Shown here in pieces: positions 13,906-26,050 of a stretch of 64,000 nt of DNA. The notes under the pieces are model-generated. The model ran no database searches, was not told where the DNA came from, and saw only the letters and a list, made by a program, of their open reading frames with translations. A program made the translations under genes and the position numbers. How positions within the stretch are numbered: position 1 is the stretch's first letter; the number at the start of each line of letters is the position of its first letter. The stretch is from Solenopsis invicta (Eukaryota > Arthropoda > Insecta > Hymenoptera > Formicidae), in NCBI RefSeq assembly GCF_016802725.1, contig NC_052671.1, positions 1,675,001 through 1,739,000 on the forward strand, written 5' to 3'.

Positions 13906-14558
13906 CAGCAAATTTATTATTACGTATTTATGTCTCTCAACCTGTAGAGATCGTTTTGCATTAAACAGTAAACACATAATAAAAGGTGTTAAAATGTCAG
14001 AACAGTTGATAGACAGTCCACAGAATAGTGGATCGTATAAATGTCCGATTAAGAATAACGATTCACGCGTAAATAAAATTTATGGACAATCTTATCGTTG
14101 CTATTTAGTTGACGTTCAGATAGTTCGGCACGAGAAAACGGAGAAGGGCGCCGACGATGTTTTCTCTTAACCCGCCCCTGTCATTCAAAAAGGTGTCAAC
14201 GGCAATAGCTTTTACGAGATACTTATTAATTGTTACTGCGCTTTTACGACGGCATAAAAGCGCGGGCTACGACCATTTGAGTGGGCACAGTGCTGTAAGG
14301 GGGAATCCTTCGATGGATTATTACCTCCGACGAGACTGTACGATGTGTATATACTTACACATACTGGCGCGCGTGCCGGTTCTTTTCATCGATTCGAAGA
14401 CAGGTGAAGATGAAATAGATATACAAGTGAAGAATAAAAACGTCGTAAAAGTTTTTTCTAAAATAGAGAAATTTAGAGAATGATAATAAAGTTTTTATTA
14501 TTTTAGTAATCTTATTTCAGAAACTACAGAACTTTTCCTTTATAATTCATCTTTCTCA
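13904..14558. other. Intergenic, no gene seen
   Basis: Mixed composition. A frame open at 14157-14483 encodes a peptide without recognisable features. Nothing else is evident. Confidence 0.45.
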
Positions 14559-15156
14559 AAGCACATATGGGAATTCTTTTATATGAAACCAAATTGACGC
14601 GCGATTATTTATTATGTAAATATGTAGATAAACGTATTTATGACAAATAAAACAAAATGGTATAAACATAAAAATTTTCTTTAAATTTATTTTTTCATAA
14701 AGAAAATATTAAGTTATATTTTTTATTTTAGGAAATTTTTTTTTTTCATCGAGTACATTTTAATATATGTATTTAAAATGTTCAATTAAATATGTTTTTC
14801 TAAAATAATAATTTCTTTTAAAGTATTTAGATAATGTATTATACATGTTGTTTAAATAAAAAATATTTGAATACTTTTGAAACATACTATTAAAAATATA
14901 TCAGTAAAAATATTTTTAAAATATAATTCGCATAAGTGTATTTTCAGTTTTAATTCATGTATAAGATAAACTTCATCAGACCCCACAACGAGCATCTGGT
15001 CTTGCGCTATAGTACGTTGTGCTGCATCCTTTTCAGGGGTTAGTAAAGAATCTAGGGAAATTGTAGCACGTTTTTGAAGTTGTTAACTAATTATATGCTT
15101 CTTGCACACAAATTACATTGAATAATTTTCTGAAATATTTCTAAAAAAGAATTATG

Positions 15157-15215
<59 letters not shown>

Positions 15216-15489
15216 TTATTTTATATATATATATAATTATTATTTTAGAAAAACATATTTAATTGAACATTTTAAATACATATATTAAAATGTACTCGAT
15301 GAAAAAAAAAAATTTCCTAAAATAAAAAATATAACTTAATATTTTCTTTATGAAAAAATAAATTTAAAGAAAATTTTTATGTTTATACCATTTTGTTTTA
15401 TTTGTCATAAATACATTTATCTACATATTTACATAATAAATAATCGCGCGTCAATTTGGTTTCATATAAAAGAATTCCCATATGTGCTT
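14559..15489. repeat. Near-perfect 255-bp inverted repeat with 421-bp spacer
   Basis: The left arm 14559-14813 and the right arm 15235-15489 are reverse complements. Comparing the whole arms by eye I found one mismatch (AAACGTATTT against AAATGTATTT, near 14632) and an identical 11-T run. The outer ends read AAGCACATATGGGAATTC and its complement. The spacer 14814-15234 is AT-rich, encodes nothing and carries a long TA run (15159-15210). No terminal duplication or transposase is visible. It could be a foldback transposon, an inverted duplication made by template switching, or an assembly artefact. A transcript through it would form a long hairpin. Confidence 0.9.
15159..15210. repeat. (TA)n microsatellite inside the inverted-repeat spacer
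   Basis: About 26 TA units, followed by two copies of an AATTATTATTTTA-type unit separated by a shorter TA run. Confidence 0.9.
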
Positions 15490-15567
15490 AATAATTTGTA
15501 TTTAATTGTAAATATGTATATATATATATATATATATATACATATTTACAATTAAATACAAATTATT
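15490..15567. repeat. Perfect 78-bp palindrome abutting the inverted repeat
   Basis: Starting at the base after the right arm of the 255-bp inverted repeat, AATAATTTGTATTTAATTGT and what follows is mirrored perfectly through a TA-rich centre and ends at 15567. No unpaired spacer is needed because the TA core is self-complementary. Confidence 0.85.
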
Positions 15568-18500
15568 TTCTAATTAAGAAACTGTAAAAATTATTATAAA
15601 AGCTTCATACAAATATATATGAAACTTTCAATTTCATAATAATTAAGTAATTGCTCATACGTGGATTATATTTTGATTATATCCAATTGTATAAAATGCA
15701 ATATTTTTATTTTTAAAATAAACAGTTGAAGAGAGTTACCCTCTGCATTAATATGTTAATTACTTTTAATTTAACGCCTCGTTATATTATCCAATTATCT
15801 TGGTCATTATCACTCTCTTTTGTATTTTCTTTCTTGTGTATTTTCCTTAATTAATACATGTTACTAATTGGACTGTTAACAATTTATTATATTTGAGATG
15901 AACCAGATTTACGTAGAAACCTAAACCGTTATTCGCGTCGACGTTCACGCAAACGGTAACGACTTGCATTTTCATCGAATTATTTCAGGACGAAAAGCGT
16001 TCCGTGGGAAATACACAAAGCCGTGTGCAATAAAGAAGAAAAGAATGAGCAAGCGGAAGTGTGCATAGCGACTTAAATGATGCGAATGTTAGGAGTTGGA
16101 TTCTTGAGGACCACGCGAGAGTCCGGGTAACGTCGTCCGGGTAGCGATGTTGGTGGGTGGTGACGTAGTCTAGGCTCTGAGCTTTGGATAACGACTGCGG
16201 AAAGACGACGGCAATGCCGGGGTGCAAGTAAAAGAGAGTTTTTCTTTTCCCCGGTACCCGCAGCCCCGCAGTCCCACCGCCGCGGCTTATCTCCCTACTA
16301 AATCCAGCGATTTTAATACGCGTTTCTCGGCAATTTCCGCGCTACACATTCCGCCGCCGACTTAGCACCCCTCCACCGTGGCCCGGAACCCAAGGTGTGT
16401 GCTCTCTCGCCTTCTTCCTTCCGCCTTGCTTTCAACCCTGCTTCCCGCCCGAGCTTCCCCTTCTTTAAACGAACTTTATTTTTACGGTGCTATTTAAAGC
16501 AATTTCTGATTTCCCTTAATTCATTACGGCGCCATTCCCTACAGCCCTCTTAATGCGCGTGGGCATTGCTAGCATTTCTCATTCTTCCTTGCGCGATACG
16601 GTGTATTTGAAATTGCTAGGTCGAGATTTTTTACGACTCGAGTCTTCAGAGTAGTGATGCTGAATGATTCTATAGTATCATCAAGTGTTATATGTTTCAA
16701 TTATTTTTTTTATGGATAGCTAACACGTGTAATATAATTTTCAGACATTTAATTTTAAACAATATTAAATAAATCTGGACTGAAGAAAATGTCAAATATA
16801 AGATTGGCAAGTCTATGTCAGTCTCAACTGTTCTTAGTGCTGAATAATAATTTTTAATTCTTTTACAATCTTTAGCCTATTCGAATTGTGCGCCGTATAT
16901 TTGTCGGACTTGAAACAGTTATAAAGTCGGAATATTTAATTTTGAATTTATAGGATACATTTATATAAATTGTAAAGTTTCCGATTACACTTAACTGTAC
17001 TATAACACAACATCGCATAATATTACGATGAATTCAAAAAGTCAATAAACCTGCCGTCAGTTGTCTGCATCGAGGATGGTGGAGAACAATCTGCGCAAAC
17101 TTTCTTCCCGCAAAATTGAGTCGGATTTGAGTTATTGAATGGCGTTCATCCCTTGGGAAGAAATGGCCCTAGTCTAACAGAACCTCTACTGCTTTCCTAC
17201 ATCTATTCTACACACCCTTCTCACAACACATCTATTGCCATTACATGGGAAGTAGGGAGGAGAAAGTTATAAATAAAAAGGCATAGATCGAGACATAATG
17301 AGCAATCGTGGTCCTCAAGCCGTCATCTTCAATTTAAATAGCTGAGATAGTATATAATACAGCCGATTATTATATTTTAAATCTTACTCTATTGTTCTTG
17401 AGTCACCATTGCTTCGATTTGAATAGTTGAGGTAATATAATACAACTGATTACTGTATTTTTAATCTTATACACCGTTTATCGCTGTTTATTTCTGTGAT
17501 GTTACACGTTTTTTTTTCAAGTTTGATTATATATTAAGTATATATAGAATGTATCGATAGTATAAATAAAGTTTAAAAGAATTAACAATATGCTTAATTA
17601 AATTTATATAGAGAAGATTATAATCGTGTACGAATTAAATTAATTATTACAAAATTGTTATTTCTCTATCTTGCTGAAAGAGTATTTTGAAATATGATCA
17701 AAACATAATCTTTTTTAATGCATCGTAAACTTATAAAACTTCTAATATAAAAGAGATGTCTATTTATTATAATATTCTTATATTACTATAAAACACATAA
17801 CACAAAAATCACATAAAGAAGATATTCGTTGTATATTCATATCTATTCCATTATGTTCATATTAGAGAAGTTTTTCTACCATATAAATTGAATCGTACAT
17901 GGCAATTATTATATGTGCAGGCCCTAATAGATAACTCAAGATCAAAACTAAAAACGAATCTGCCCGTCGCGTCGGCTATAAAGGTGAAGAAGGAGAGATA
18001 CAGGTAGGTAACGCGTTAAATATGATTTTTGTGTGAAACCGACTGGAAGATTCGGAATTTGATCACCAGGGGTGGTCCCCGTACCCGTACGTCACACGAG
18101 GAGAGTTCTCTGCCAGTCGTTTGGCTCCTCCCTCGAACCAAAAAGATCCACGACAAGGTCAGCGATACCCATGGACAGTCAAAGACATTCAAAGTCCCAT
18201 GATGTCGTTCGTCACTTGAACCTAAAAAGGGGACCGACTCTCTCCTTTCGTCTCCTTTGTCCAATCTCGACTCTTTTTCTTTCCGATGCATCTTAATCTA
18301 GATGTACCCTGATCGTCGAGGCCATCAAAACTAACAACTAATCCCGTCTCGCCAGAATCTTTCCTCGCCCTTCTTTTAACACTTCCCCTTTCCTTCTGTC
18401 TCACCTCTCGCGTCTTCACAGGGGCCGACAGGATTCTACGATGTATGCTCGTTATTTCGTCGTTGTGAGCTAGCTGCCTCTTTCTTTTTCTTTATTCTAC

Positions 18501-20311
18501 CGCTCTATTTATGGACAGCAAACGAGCAGACAAAGCGCGACGGTAAGCTGAGTAATCTCCGTGACTATCGCTGATATAGTTGCTTGTTCAACCTCTCTTA
18601 ACGACTTTGACTGGCCATCAAGGCTGTCCACTCATCTAATTTGCCATTTGTCTGTCTGCAGACGCATACAATTCTTAATGAATATCTTTTTAAATGCAGA
18701 TTAGCCGCACAGATATATATGCGTTATACGACTTAGTTGACGATGCAGTTCTAACATATATACGATTATAATTATAAATTACTTTTATATGAAATTTTCT
18801 AAACTTAATTTCTATTACTTTCTTAAAAAATGTATATGGAAAGAACAATTTTGCTGAAATGCAGATCTGAAAATAATTATGTTGAACCATTTTAAAAATC
18901 ATATCGAATGTTTAACTTGGTTGCTGAAATGTCAAAACTACTTGCAGCAATACTAGGTATGTTTCGGCATTCTACATAATTATTTCGATGGCTCAACATG
19001 AAATTATTCTATGATCTGTATTTAGCTAAATTTTTATATACCGCAACACATTTTTAAAAATTACGAGTAATTATTACATTTTTGTAAGAGCTGAAATAAA
19101 AGAAATCATTAATCTATTACAATATTATAAAATATTAAAATATTTTAAAAATAGAAATAGAACCCTAATATCTAATATATTCATATTACATATTTATAAA
19201 TAACTAAATATACAAATAAGTTAATGAATTTAATGAATTTAAATTTCATTAGTTCTCTGCTCATATTACATTTGACATATTTATTTTTCAATGATATTTT
19301 ACTGTTTCTAATGATTGGAAGTTTAATCAGCTTAAAAAGAGAAAACCAATAATGTTAGTATTGTAAGTCTCGGGAGTTCGTATTATCTATTGTCTCTCTC
19401 TCGGTCGGTACAGCGATAACACCACCGAGATTCGCCCAGATTTACGAATCAAGTATAAACATTGAGGAGATTACGGGCGAGCTCGTTTTAAGTTTTAACG
19501 AGATCCCCTCAGCGCGGTGTCGGCGGCATTATCAAATAATTGAGAGATGTAACTCAGCGCTATCTCGCTGTTCCCTGTGCTCTGTTCTTCTCGTTCCTTC
19601 CAATCTCTCCTTCCTCCCTTCGTTCGCCAACTAGACCAAGATACGTCGATTGCACGATATTATCTATTTGCTAATTACATATGCATCATGTTATATAAAA
19701 AAAGACTACGCACATGTTATCATTGCATGAGAGACAAATTATGTATTTTAAAAAATTGCTAAAGCAGTTAAAGATCATACTTTTGTAGATTTAACTTTTG
19801 CATGCTTTTGTAAATAGACAGTTTTCTAAATATTTTTTTAAATAGTTTATATAGTATAATAGAATAAAATTTGTCAAATTTCTATAAAATATACGCTTTG
19901 AGATAAATAAAAAAAAAATGTTTGAAATATTTTTTCAGGCGGTACAATACTTTTTTTTTTTAAAGAGACGAGCATCAAATAATCTTTGTGTTTCTCCGAT
20001 AATGTAATATAAGTTTCTAAAGAAGAACAATATCATTCAAAATGATATCATGAATACACCGAACCCAGCGTAACGAAGGTACCACATCTTTGTGGTGATC
20101 CAGCGAAATATAAACAAGCTCGGCGGGCGGTAATGCGTCTCGTATGTCACGCGGAAAGATTAAACAGTTAATAAGAATAAGAGTCTCTTCGTCGGACTCT
20201 CCCCCTTTATTCCTCGAACGGAGTTCCTTCGTAGGTCGCGGTACGATAGCAAAGGAGGAAGAGAGAGAATAAATGGTAGGAGGGGGAACACTTCCACGGG
20301 TGGTTGGAGGG
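15568..20311. other. Intergenic; GC-rich blocks at 16.0-16.6 and 18.0-18.6 kb
   Basis: GC/CpG-rich blocks lie at about 15990-16620 and 18040-18660, and another begins near 20150. Around them the DNA is AT-rich. Frames open inside the blocks (15985-16227, 18016-18296) have antisense partners and no recognisable domains. The blocks are candidate regulatory islands. I found no RNA gene. Confidence 0.45.
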
Positions 20312-20327
20312 AAATGGCGGCCATCTT
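20312..20327. promoter_or_regulatory. Back-to-back Pho/YY1-type site
   Basis: The sequence AAATGGCGGCCATCTT holds an 11-bp perfect palindrome, ATGGC-G-GCCAT, so a Pho/YY1 core (GCCAT) lies on each strand. The right half matches the extended GCCATCTT form. Pho is the DNA-binding anchor of Polycomb response elements in Drosophila. It lies in a GC-rich block downstream of abd-A. Function is inferred from the motif only. Confidence 0.35.
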
Positions 20328-20563
20328 TCCCGCGGGCTCTTCTCGAGAACCAATCGCCTCTCTCCTACGAGCATTAAGGCGGCAACTCCGGCTGAAGAAT
20401 TGCCTTTGCCACGTTAGACACATTTTTCTCGCTTTTCCTTTATTCTCTCCTCTGGCTCCAGAAGTCCCGGGACTCTTTCCTCTCTTCCTTTACTCGCTCT
20501 CTCTTTCTCTCCCTCTTTCCCTCTTCTTCGCGCCGAAAGGAAGCTGCTCTCCTACTATCTTTC

Positions 20564-20974
20564 TTGCCCTCCGCCATCCACGACGCGCCGTTTCGCATCT
20601 CTTATTTTCTTTGTTCAGTCAGACCAAACCCCGTTGCACCCCTAAAGTTTTTTCTTATATATAGGTATGGGAGGGGTGTAATAGTGTTCATCCCTGAAGT
20701 GAGCTCCATCGAGCGGCAGGTGGCTGACCTTAATAACGCGCCTGGAAACGTTCCGCAAGATCCTTCGATAAAAAATAAGAGGATCGCCGTACAGGTACTA
20801 TATTTGGAACGTCAGTTGCGAGATTTACGCGCGAAACTTTCGTCGCGGTTCATCGAGACAGATAGATTGAAAGCAAAAGCGAAAGAAAGACTTTCGAACT
20901 CTCTTCTGTGGGAAAGTTCCAACATTCGATACATTTCATTGGAAGTTGTAATAATAGACATGAGTGGTATTTAG
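20564..20974 (+). CDS. Candidate unrecognised ORF with helical, coiled-coil-like segment
   Basis: The frame encodes 136 residues. The first third is translated low-complexity GC-rich DNA and unconvincing. From about residue 45 onward the composition looks protein-like: SSIERQVADLNNAPGNVPQD, then a charged, leucine-spaced stretch containing VLYLERQLRDLRAKLSSRF and KAKAKERLS, which would form an amphipathic helix. An acceptor-like pyrimidine tract ending in ATATAG precedes this part at about 20647-20664, so the credible portion could be an exon rather than an intact gene. I recognise no family, and it may be chance. No partner exon was found. Confidence 0.2.
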   Translation: MPSAIHDAPFRISYFLCSVRPNPVAPLKFFLIYRYGRGVIVFIPEVSSIERQVADLNNAPGNVPQDPSIKNKRIAVQVLYLERQLRDLRAKLSSRFIETDRLKAKAKERLSNSLLWESSNIRYISLEVVIIDMSGI

Positions 20975-23900
20975 GTCAAATGTGAATGGTACAGTACCTA
21001 TAAATGCATCCCTACGAACTTCTAGTACTATCGAATTCGTCGCGTCTCTTGGAAATATACAATGTTGATAATAATGGCTTCATTCTTCAGCTTTATTATA
21101 TTTTGACAGGGAACCGAGACTTTCTTCTTTCTTTTCTTTCTCTATAATACCTTTGAAAGGTATCAAAGAAGCAGATGTCGCGTGTAGTATTGTCCTGTTT
21201 TGTAACGTTGACTTCAAAATTGTCATATTATAATATTCTTGATTGAAGCGTAGAATTCATAGATGGTGCATTGTATTTAATCAAATTCAATATAATTTTT
21301 TAAGTGCTAAAATTTAGATATTGTACTCTTATAATAAAGCGGAAATTAGTGTGAGTATTACAGAAAGATTTATAAAATTCTGTACTAGGTGAAGATTTTC
21401 GGTGCGCAAATGTAAATAATAAAGATTATTGCCAACAGCCGCAGTAATCGTACGACGTTTTACCGATATAGAGCGGTTTATTCGTCGTATAGGTTGTTTT
21501 GTCGTCACCGTGGGATATTTCCAATTCATGAACGACCCAGCTGAACTTGCAACGAATACTCGCTTACTTCGAGTACCTAAAGTCTCCCTTACTTCGTGAA
21601 ACGTGAATAAAGCACCACATCGAAAACAATGTTTTATTCATTTAGACAACGACAATCTCTCTGTAGGATATAAGTCACAAATAATTTTAGAATATGATAT
21701 AGCTTATATCTCCTAATATTTATATTTAATAACGCTACAAATTAAAAATGTTAGTAATAGCTTTAAAAAGATGTGTATCAGAATATTATTATTTAAAATT
21801 TATAAAATATTTTTATCGAAATGCAAGAAAATGTTGAAGATATTTTCTAAGATTATTTATTGAAACAATAGTTGTAAAGTTGAAACGTTATAGATATTAA
21901 GGGAGCAGGATCCTTTGCAGAGAAGAAAAAAAAATGGTTTTTTTTTAATTGCATTTTATAAAAGTACATACTTTTTTAAGAATCCTTAAATTTTTATCAA
22001 ATATTTGCAAAATTACAGAAGTTATAACATTTTATTCAAAGAGGTAAAAATTTTTACATGTAATATTTCTTTTTGATTTGATTTTATTATTTTCCATTAT
22101 GATAAATACACTTTATTTCAAAGTGTCTGATTAGCAATACTTCTACCCAAAAATTACGGAAGACTAATTTGTAGAATAATTTCTTCACTTTCCTAAAACA
22201 TAACTTTCCTTAACCTCAAAATTTAATTTCTTTTATAAAACGTAAGATATGAAGTATTATATACGATAGCAAGATGAGTAATTGCATCCTGTATGCATTG
22301 TAAGTCTGTTAAGGATACGACCAAAGATTATTGACAAGTGGGTAAATAAACGCTAAGTCCTTTTCTGTCACGGTTAAAGGGTGCATAGACTCTATGCCAT
22401 AGACAGCAGAGGGAAAACCTCTCTTTCTTGATTTTATGGCAGGCAACTCGTTCGTGCTATACCGGCAGCACTCCGGCAAAGTCGTCAAAGACTTTTACGA
22501 GCGGGCAAACGGGATTTAAAGTGACGATGATGCAACCTCAAGGTGCTCACTTTATCCTTCACGGCCTCATAAATGTAACTGATGACATTGCCAGATACGT
22601 TTGACTTCGCATCTTGTCTCTTCAGTTCCGCCGCCCGCAGCGAGCATGGATTTATCGATAGGAGTACTATGAAACGTCCTCTGTTGATGTTAGTAGCCAT
22701 AAAAATTTAAGGACCCATTCAGACTAATTCTTCAGTATATTTGCTACCTGTTCCACTGAATCAATATTGTCTCTTTTATTGGATTTATTATATTATTTCT
22801 AAGATAATAATTATTATATAGTACAATTATTTAAAATAAAAATAATTTCCAAATTAAATTAAATGTATAATGCATATAAAATATAATTACTATAAAATGT
22901 TGTTAATAAATCTAAAGAATATTTTGTAAGCTTGAATTAAATTTTAAAGCAATTTATTATTATCATACATTTTTAGATGAGCTTGATGTCTCAAAAAGTA
23001 TAAAAACATTATTATATCTTTTTAATAATTTGAATTTGGCTTAGAATTAAATAAAACAGATATTTGTTTCACATAATCAATTTCTATGTATAATGATACA
23101 GTATAGATATACGCGTATATAGTGGCGCCATCTCACAACAGAAATCTTAAATATTAGGATCTCTGGTTGAAAAGCGGCTGTAAGTAAGCACGTATGTGAA
23201 ACAGCTATCGATATTTACTATATACGGTAATAAAAATTCAAAATCATTATAAATATAAATTATTGAAAGTATATATTGGGATAATATTGGAGGACAATTT
23301 ATTTGTTTCTCTAAATATAAAATTGCATTAAAAAATAAATTTTATGTTTGGTTTTATTTTTTAAACATATATTACAAATATATATGTTATAAATAAATAT
23401 ATTATATATTTATAATATACATTAGAAAAATATTAATATATATTTAAACACAGAAAAAATCTGTTACCAAAGTAATATATTATACATATAAATATGAAAA
23501 GTCCAAGATAGAAAGTATTTAAATAATGAATTAGCAATTGTTAACTATAAAAAATAAATTTGATTCCAAGGAATTCTGGTCATTACTAGCTCCATCTCTA
23601 ACCGGATAAAGTTAACTACAAGCGAAAGTTGGTACAGTAAGATTGGAGATTTTCATGAGTGGAAAGCATTTCGTTAATGTGACGACAGATGGCCAGATGG
23701 CCAGATCTTTCCGACGTACTGCACCCATCACTTTGTGTGTTACGTATTTAGAATGGTATAAATTTCTTTTTTAGTGATTTACAATTAAAATAAAACTGAC
23801 AATAATTGTTATTGTAACATCATATAAGAAGGTAACAGATAATAAATTTGACCATAAAACTTTAAACTAGTGTGGTTACGTTTTGTAAGGCTGGTTTAGT

Positions 23901-25640
23901 GCTGAGTCGCGTGCAACGGCGCTCGTTAAAAACAGTCGTAAACCACATAACCGCCCGCGGAGTAACCTGTCTTGCAGACACAAATGTTTTACGAACTTAT
24001 ATGTTTAAATCAAACATATAGAACTTTTTCATATTATTTACTGCTTATCTAATTCGTAATTTTCACCATACATTTTTATTTGGCAATGATATGTATGCAA
24101 GCTTATTGGATATAAATAACAACTGTTGACATTTATTTTTAAATCTACTTAATTAAATTTTATAAAAACAATTAATACAAAATTTATGAAAACTTCTCGC
24201 GTAAATTGTAAACATTTGAAGTATAATTGAAATAGTATTACTTTAATTACAAAAGTTGTTAATTTGCTTATAACAATTTATCATATGTTGATGTAGAAGA
24301 AAGTATGTTTAAATGTATTGACAATTGACTACCGTTTATTAACTTGAATTTCCACTGGTGATAAGTTGGACACTGAAACTCTGCAGGCATTGCAGGCGAA
24401 TTATCCTTTAAGTATTCCAACATCTTAATAGTTTAAAATTTGGCCGTAAGAGTGACGTTACAAATTCTAAAAAATTGTAGCAAAAAATTTATAATACTGA
24501 ACTGTTATAAACATTGTAATTTATAGTAATAAAAAATAAAAAATAAAAAATTGTATAAAAATTGTTATTTCTTTATATCATTTCGTATAGTATGTTTTTG
24601 TAATAAATATTATAATTTTAAACAATGTAAATCATTTTATAATTTAATAATAATATATTTATTTTTAATACAATTCAAAGTTTAAAAAATTAAAGAAAAA
24701 AAAATTTGATACTATTATTAATTAACATTTAACATTAAACACATTCTATTGTCCAGTAACTGAAATTTGTTTAATAATATAAGATAGCATACATATTTTA
24801 ACAGGACATAAAAATTATAAAATATATTTGTTACAGAAAAAAAAGTATATAAACGGATTTAAAAGTTAATTATCAATAGCAATTTAAAAAATATATATAA
24901 ATATATAATACCAGTATACATAAGTAAATTGTACATTTTTAGCTTTGTAAATATTTTTCTTTAGCAAAAATTTTAATGATCAATCAAATGATGATACCGT
25001 ATCTCATATATATAATTTTTAGATGTATTTTTATGTGTAATTTAATTTTTAGATAATATTTTTGAAAAGTTTAAAACCACATTTAAAAAAATAGAAAATT
25101 ATTATTTATTAAAAAAACATTTAAATCTATTTATCGACAATAAAAAGTTTACTATAAATGTTAATAAAAAATTAATGTATTTATACTTTGTGTTTTTTTA
25201 TGATTATTTCCCTAAAATTGTAATAGACGGAATTTACTGCAGTAAAATTTTAACGTAAATTAAATTTTATTATATTTAAGACACTGATAATACTACTTAA
25301 ATAAAATATTTATTTTATTTAATGTTACGCATTCCACTTTTATTTGCCAAATAAATTTGTGACTTTTATTGAAATATTTATTAATAACGATCAAATTCAT
25401 ACTTTTGTCAATTACATTATGAAATGTATGATTACAGATTAAAATACAGATTATTAAAAGAAAAGAATATTTTTTAATAATAATTTGTAAAAGAAGAACG
25501 TTCAATCGCATTCTACCCCATTCGCGTCTCCTCTCGATTAAGCAAATATAGATTTACCGCTGGAAACAAATGCGCAACCGAAATTGTCATTAACATCACG
25601 AGCTGGCTGCTCCTGGCACTCATCAATAATCAATCTCGAT
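20975..25640. other. Intergenic AT-rich DNA
   Basis: Very AT-rich, with GC-richer patches at about 22380-22690, 23580-23750 and 23880-23980. Stops are dense in all frames and short AT-only repeats are common (23340-23480, 24500-25300). No gene, RNA gene or element is supported. Confidence 0.5.
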
Positions 25641-25740
25641 TTATGCGAATTTCTTGTCACGGTTTTGTGCCTGGAGGGAAAAAAAATCCATATTTAAAGC
25701 ATCGTCTGATTCGCGTTGTGCCACGGTTCTGGCCAATCGT

Positions 25741-26050
25741 GAACGTATAATGGCCACCATGGAGCCGCCTAACTTCACCTGACTGACACTAGATGTCGGT
25801 GGCGTGGCTGATCGTAAATCGTAGCGAGATTCCCGCCCATTGCATACCGGTAGGCGGTGCCATGGCATTTCGTGACGTCATCGCGCTCTCCCCTCCAAAT
25901 CCCCACTGTCTGCCCTTCCCACTCCGTCTATTCTCTACGGTGATTCCCCTTTTTTCCTCTGCCACATTCCCGACCATCGTACGAAGAACTCTCGGGTGGG
26001 CCACCATTCTCGGTCATCTTCATAAATGCGAGATGGCCGTTTGAAATGGT
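25741..26050. promoter_or_regulatory. Candidate regulatory block with Pho/YY1 cores and a CRE palindrome
   Basis: A GC-rich block in AT-rich surroundings. ATGGC/GCCAT cores occur at 25750-25754, 25859-25866 (overlapping, both strands) and 26033-26037. A perfect CRE palindrome TGACGTCA lies at 25873-25880 and is followed by GCGCTCTCCC. Pho-core clusters near GA/CT tracts are typical of Polycomb response elements. This is motif inference, and CpG-rich DNA raises the chance rate. Frames open here (25641-26044) overlap on both strands and encode no recognisable protein. Confidence 0.3.
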
